Origin: Sphingobacterium sp. HMA12
GTDB lineage: Bacteria > Bacteroidota > Bacteroidia > Sphingobacteriales > Sphingobacteriaceae
Reading direction: 5' to 3'
Length of the DNA: 64,000 nt
Assembly: GCF_002933815.1 (NCBI RefSeq)
Contig: NZ_BEYR01000006.1
Coordinates: forward strand, 1-64,000
The notes beneath the pieces are model-generated. The model did not search any database. It saw only the letters and a list, made by a program, of their open reading frames with translations, and had not been told where the DNA came from. Every line of letters starts with the position of its first letter. Within the stretch, counting starts at the first letter, position 1. Position numbers and translations under genes: made by a program. This document shows positions 61,603 through 64,000 of this stretch, in pieces.

Positions 61603-62517
61603 ATGGACAAAAAAAAAGGTTTTAAGATCCTAAAAAACATACTAAAGATTGTCGTTACTGTTGGAGCCTTATACTGGGTTTTCAGCAAAGTTTCACTAAA
61701 AGATCTCAAGGAAGCGGTAATTAATTCAAATCCAATCTTTTTATTTTTAGCATTATTAGCTTATAGTGCCTCGATTTTTATATCTTCTTCACGCTTATTA
61801 ACCTTTTTAAGGGCAATTGGTTTGGATGTTTCCGAAAAATATAATTTGAAGCTCTACCAGCTGGGGCTATTCTACAACCTCATTCTACCGGGTGGAGTAG
61901 GTGGGGATGGGTACAAGATCTTCTTTCTTCGAAAAAGATTCAGTATTAAAGGCCGGAAATTATTTACGGCATTATTCTTAGACAGGCTAAGTGGCTTATG
62001 GGCCTTGTGCTTAATTATTTCCGCTTTAATTACCTACATGCCACAACTGGGAATTCCAAATTACCTGACGATCATTTTGTTTATATTAGGCAGTGTACTT
62101 TACTATTTTATCGTCACAAAATTTTTCAAGGAATACAAGTCCACGTTTCTAAAAGCACACCTAAAAGCGATAGGTGTACAGTCCATGCAAGTGATCGCAG
62201 CGATTTTAATTCTTTATGCGTTAGGATTTAACGGAAAATTCTCCCCTTACCTATTTCTATTTTTGGCCTCTTCGTTAGTCTCTATTATTCCTTTCTCTGT
62301 GGGAGGATTGGGTATGCGTGAACTTGTGATCATGTGGGGAGCAGGCATATTTCAGGTTGACTCACACAATGCGGTATTGATCACATTGTTGTTTTATATT
62401 ATCTCGGCGATGGTCGCACTCTCCGGAATTTATTTTATCTTCAATCCCAAAGCAATCGGAGAAGATAAGCTGCCTTCTGTTGAAGAAGTTGAACAAAGTC
62501 AAAAATTAGAAGAATAA
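61603..62517 (+). CDS. lysylphosphatidylglycerol synthase/UPF0104-type membrane protein
   Basis: A 304-residue protein with about seven helices. Family hallmarks: YWVFSKVSLKDLKEAV at the start, YQLGLFYNLILPGGVGGDGYKIFFLRKR, LFLDRLSGLWAL and SLVSIIPFSVGGLGMRELVIMWG. The family (LPG synthase TM region, AglD2-like) includes lipid and glycolipid flippases and transferases; the soluble transferase domain is absent. A flippase-like role in lipid or glycan export is plausible but inferred. The SDR gene starts two bases after it. Confidence 0.82.
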   Translation: MDKKKGFKILKNILKIVVTVGALYWVFSKVSLKDLKEAVINSNPIFLFLALLAYSASIFISSSRLLTFLRAIGLDVSEKYNLKLYQLGLFYNLILPGGVGGDGYKIFFLRKRFSIKGRKLFTALFLDRLSGLWALCLIISALITYMPQLGIPNYLTIILFILGSVLYYFIVTKFFKEYKSTFLKAHLKAIGVQSMQVIAAILILYALGFNGKFSPYLFLFLASSLVSIIPFSVGGLGMRELVIMWGAGIFQVDSHNAVLITLLFYIISAMVALSGIYFIFNPKAIGEDKLPSVEEVEQSQKLEE

Positions 62518-62519
62518 AC

Positions 62520-63227
62520 ATGGCTAATATTATTATTACCGGAGCGAGCAGCGGTGTTGGGTTTGAAGCTGTACTTGATTTGACCTCAAAAAAGGACAAC
62601 AAGGTTATCGCATTGGCCCGATCTGCAGACAAATTGAGAAAACTTCATGAAATCGCAAATCAGCTCAATTATGATGGGGGCACACTCTTCCCCGCACAGT
62701 TTGATATCGTCTATGATGACTATGCAACGCTAATTCCTTTTATCCAATCGAAATTTGACAGGGTTGACATCTTGATCAACAATGCCGGGGCATTAATTAA
62801 TAAACCATTCATGGAGACCAGTGGGCAGGATTTTGCGGAAATGCTTCAGACAAATATTATGGGGCATGTCAATATGATTCAGCATGTTGTTCCATTCATG
62901 CGTGAAGGTTCCCACATTGTGAACATCAGCAGCATGGGCGGCTTTCAAGGCTCAATGAAATTTCCTGGGCTTTCAGCCTATTCCACTAGTAAAGGCGCGT
63001 TGGCTATTTTAACAGAATGTCTCGCTGAAGAATTTAAGGATAAAGGCATTAAGGTCAACTGTTTAGCCCTGGGATCGTCACAAACCGAAATGTTTGAGGC
63101 AGCTTTTCCGGGAATGGAAGCGGGTACATTAGCCTTCGAAATGGGTCGATATATTGCGGAGTTTGCGCAGAATGGACACCAGTATTTCAATGGAAAAATT
63201 CTACCTGTCGCTAATACTACACCATAA
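62520..63227 (+). CDS. short-chain dehydrogenase/reductase
   Basis: A 235-residue SDR. Cofactor motif NIIITGASSGVGFEAVLDL, NNAGALINKPF, catalytic Ser in VNISSMGG, and Tyr-x3-Lys in SAYSTSKGALA. The Arg in LARSADKL after the second strand suggests NADP preference. Substrate is unknown. It is tightly coupled to the membrane protein gene before it. Confidence 0.87.
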   Translation: MANIIITGASSGVGFEAVLDLTSKKDNKVIALARSADKLRKLHEIANQLNYDGGTLFPAQFDIVYDDYATLIPFIQSKFDRVDILINNAGALINKPFMETSGQDFAEMLQTNIMGHVNMIQHVVPFMREGSHIVNISSMGGFQGSMKFPGLSAYSTSKGALAILTECLAEEFKDKGIKVNCLALGSSQTEMFEAAFPGMEAGTLAFEMGRYIAEFAQNGHQYFNGKILPVANTTP

Positions 63228-63284
63228 TAGAGAGCTTAAAGGCAACAGGTTGTTGCTGATCATTATCATCGAAATATACATTTA

Positions 63285-63334
63285 TAAATTCCGGTTATAC
63301 AGCCTTGAACATGTATAGCCGGAATTTAATTTTT
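63285..63334. terminator. strong bidirectional intrinsic terminator
   Basis: TAAATTCCGGTTATACA pairs with TGTATAGCCGGAATTTA, 17 bp with one G-U and a 10-base loop, then ATTTTTT. It lies between convergent genes. Confidence 0.87.
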
Positions 63335-63403
63335 TCGCTGATTTCAGAAACTTATGTTAGGGTGCCAAAAGCGAATACCGTAACGACCAAATTTAAGATT
63401 CGA

Positions 63404-64000
63404 TTATTTTGTTTTCAATTTAAGCCACTTTGTAAGATCATCCATCAGCTGTTCATTGAAACTTTCTGGATTTTCAAAATATTCCTCAATTTTTCCTGTC
63501 TGCGCGTTTTGAAAGAGGTGATTTAAATTTGGGTAGTCTTTAATCGTGACATCCGTAGTATTTAAATGCAGGCGTTGAAGCGCATAGATATTTTCATTTG
63601 CAGGAACCTGAATATCCTTTCCTCCAAATGAAGCGAAAATAGGCACTGTCACTTGCTTCAGGTAGTAGCCAGGATCGATACGGAGAAAAGTCTTGAACCA
63701 TGGGATCAACATCGGGCTCAATTTGACTTTCATATCTGATGTTAATGCATTTCCATTGTTTTGACGGATAAGTTCTTTTTCCAATGATTCTGCCAAAACC
63801 TTTGGTGGCTCCTCCTGTAGCAGAATGTCATATAGCTTTCTGTTATTGCCCTTATTTATTTCCAGTGCCGGTTCAGATAATCCAGCCACTTTCCCCAGAG
63901 CATAGCTCTGCAGAATCAATAAGGAATCACCTTTGAGGACGGGTCCGGACAACAGGGCGATATAATCGACTTTATTGTTTTCCGCAGCGACCATTTCAGC
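63404..64000 (-). CDS. alpha/beta hydrolase, C-terminal part (cut by window end)
   Basis: The last ~199 residues of a hydrolase that continues beyond base 64000. Visible blocks are VDYIALLSGPVLKGDSLLILQSYALGK, PWFKTFLRIDPGYYLKQVTVPIFASFGGKDIQVP with the catalytic Asp, and the catalytic His in DYPNLNHLFQNAQTG. This layout matches exported alpha/beta hydrolases of the dienelactone/peptidase S9-like group. The nucleophile Ser is expected just outside the window. Substrate unknown. Confidence 0.8.
   Translation of the reverse strand, partial: AEMVAAENNKVDYIALLSGPVLKGDSLLILQSYALGKVAGLSEPALEINKGNNRKLYDILLQEEPPKVLAESLEKELIRQNNGNALTSDMKVKLSPMLIPWFKTFLRIDPGYYLKQVTVPIFASFGGKDIQVPANENIYALQRLHLNTTDVTIKDYPNLNHLFQNAQTGKIEEYFENPESFNEQLMDDLTKWLKLKTK

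Noticed and set aside
1..64000. CRISPR arrays, prophage genes, intact insertion sequences, tRNA genes
   Set aside because: No regularly spaced repeats, phage structural genes, transposase frames or cloverleaf-like sequences were seen on reading both strands; a tRNAscan or IS search could still find something I missed.

Overview
The window looks like chromosomal DNA from a member of the Bacteroidota, most likely a Sphingobacteriaceae species such as Sphingobacterium. The reasons are the 5' end of a 16S rRNA gene typical of the phylum at base 1, many promoters of the TTTG/TTG-N18-20-TAnnTTTG type, weak Shine-Dalgarno signals, Bacteroidota-type families (DUF4252, DUF2027, DUF3472, TonB-C-like, b558-type succinate dehydrogenase) and generally low GC. 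This placement is inferred; no database search was possible.

Layout. 1-1490: start of a leftward rRNA operon with two tandem promoters, behind it a GC-rich (about 61%) non-coding island and an AT-rich imperfect inverted repeat. 1491-5626: a lysine catabolism group (glutaryl-CoA dehydrogenase divergent from aminoadipate-semialdehyde dehydrogenase and lysine 6-transaminase). 5699-13671: SUFU-domain protein, TonB-C-like protein, DoxX-like protein, topoisomerase III, dGTPase, galactose mutarotase. 13781-15896: argH with a long leader, then a promoter-terminator pair that could make a ~170 nt RNA. 15897-18682: rbfA, aat, a class V aminotransferase and a DUF2027 protein. 20423-26018: a tetrapyrrole cluster hemA, hemC-hemD fusion, hemB, hemL, which makes uroporphyrinogen III from glutamyl-tRNA. 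26106-28461: an ECF sigma factor, a membrane-bound putative anti-sigma protein and two exported DUF4252 proteins. 28831-32108: lipoprotein, DUF3472 protein, AAA ATPase. 32516-32588: a cluster of DnaA-box-like sites. 32625-36110: an arginine unit (GNAT-argG-argC) with a ~285 nt leader containing a 44-codon ORF that ends in an arginine-rich stretch overlapping a hairpin. 36391-49547: peptidases, nth, recA, a phosphatase/phosphoesterase pair, P5C dehydrogenase, msrA, sodA, tadA, csaA. 49636-57789: outer-membrane protein, sdhCAB, a very large orphan sensor kinase. 58192-64000: coiled-coil membrane protein, gmd, lipoprotein, flippase-like protein, SDR enzyme and a hydrolase cut by the window end.

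Most genes are housekeeping, and no CRISPR array, prophage, tRNA gene or intact insertion sequence was seen. The new material is mainly non-coding: the candidate arginine leader peptide, the candidate small RNA before rbfA, a family of short interspersed repeats (TGAGATATGAG type with an AAGCC/GGCTT hairpin) present at least five times between genes, the GC-rich island beside the rRNA operon, and the possible replication origin.
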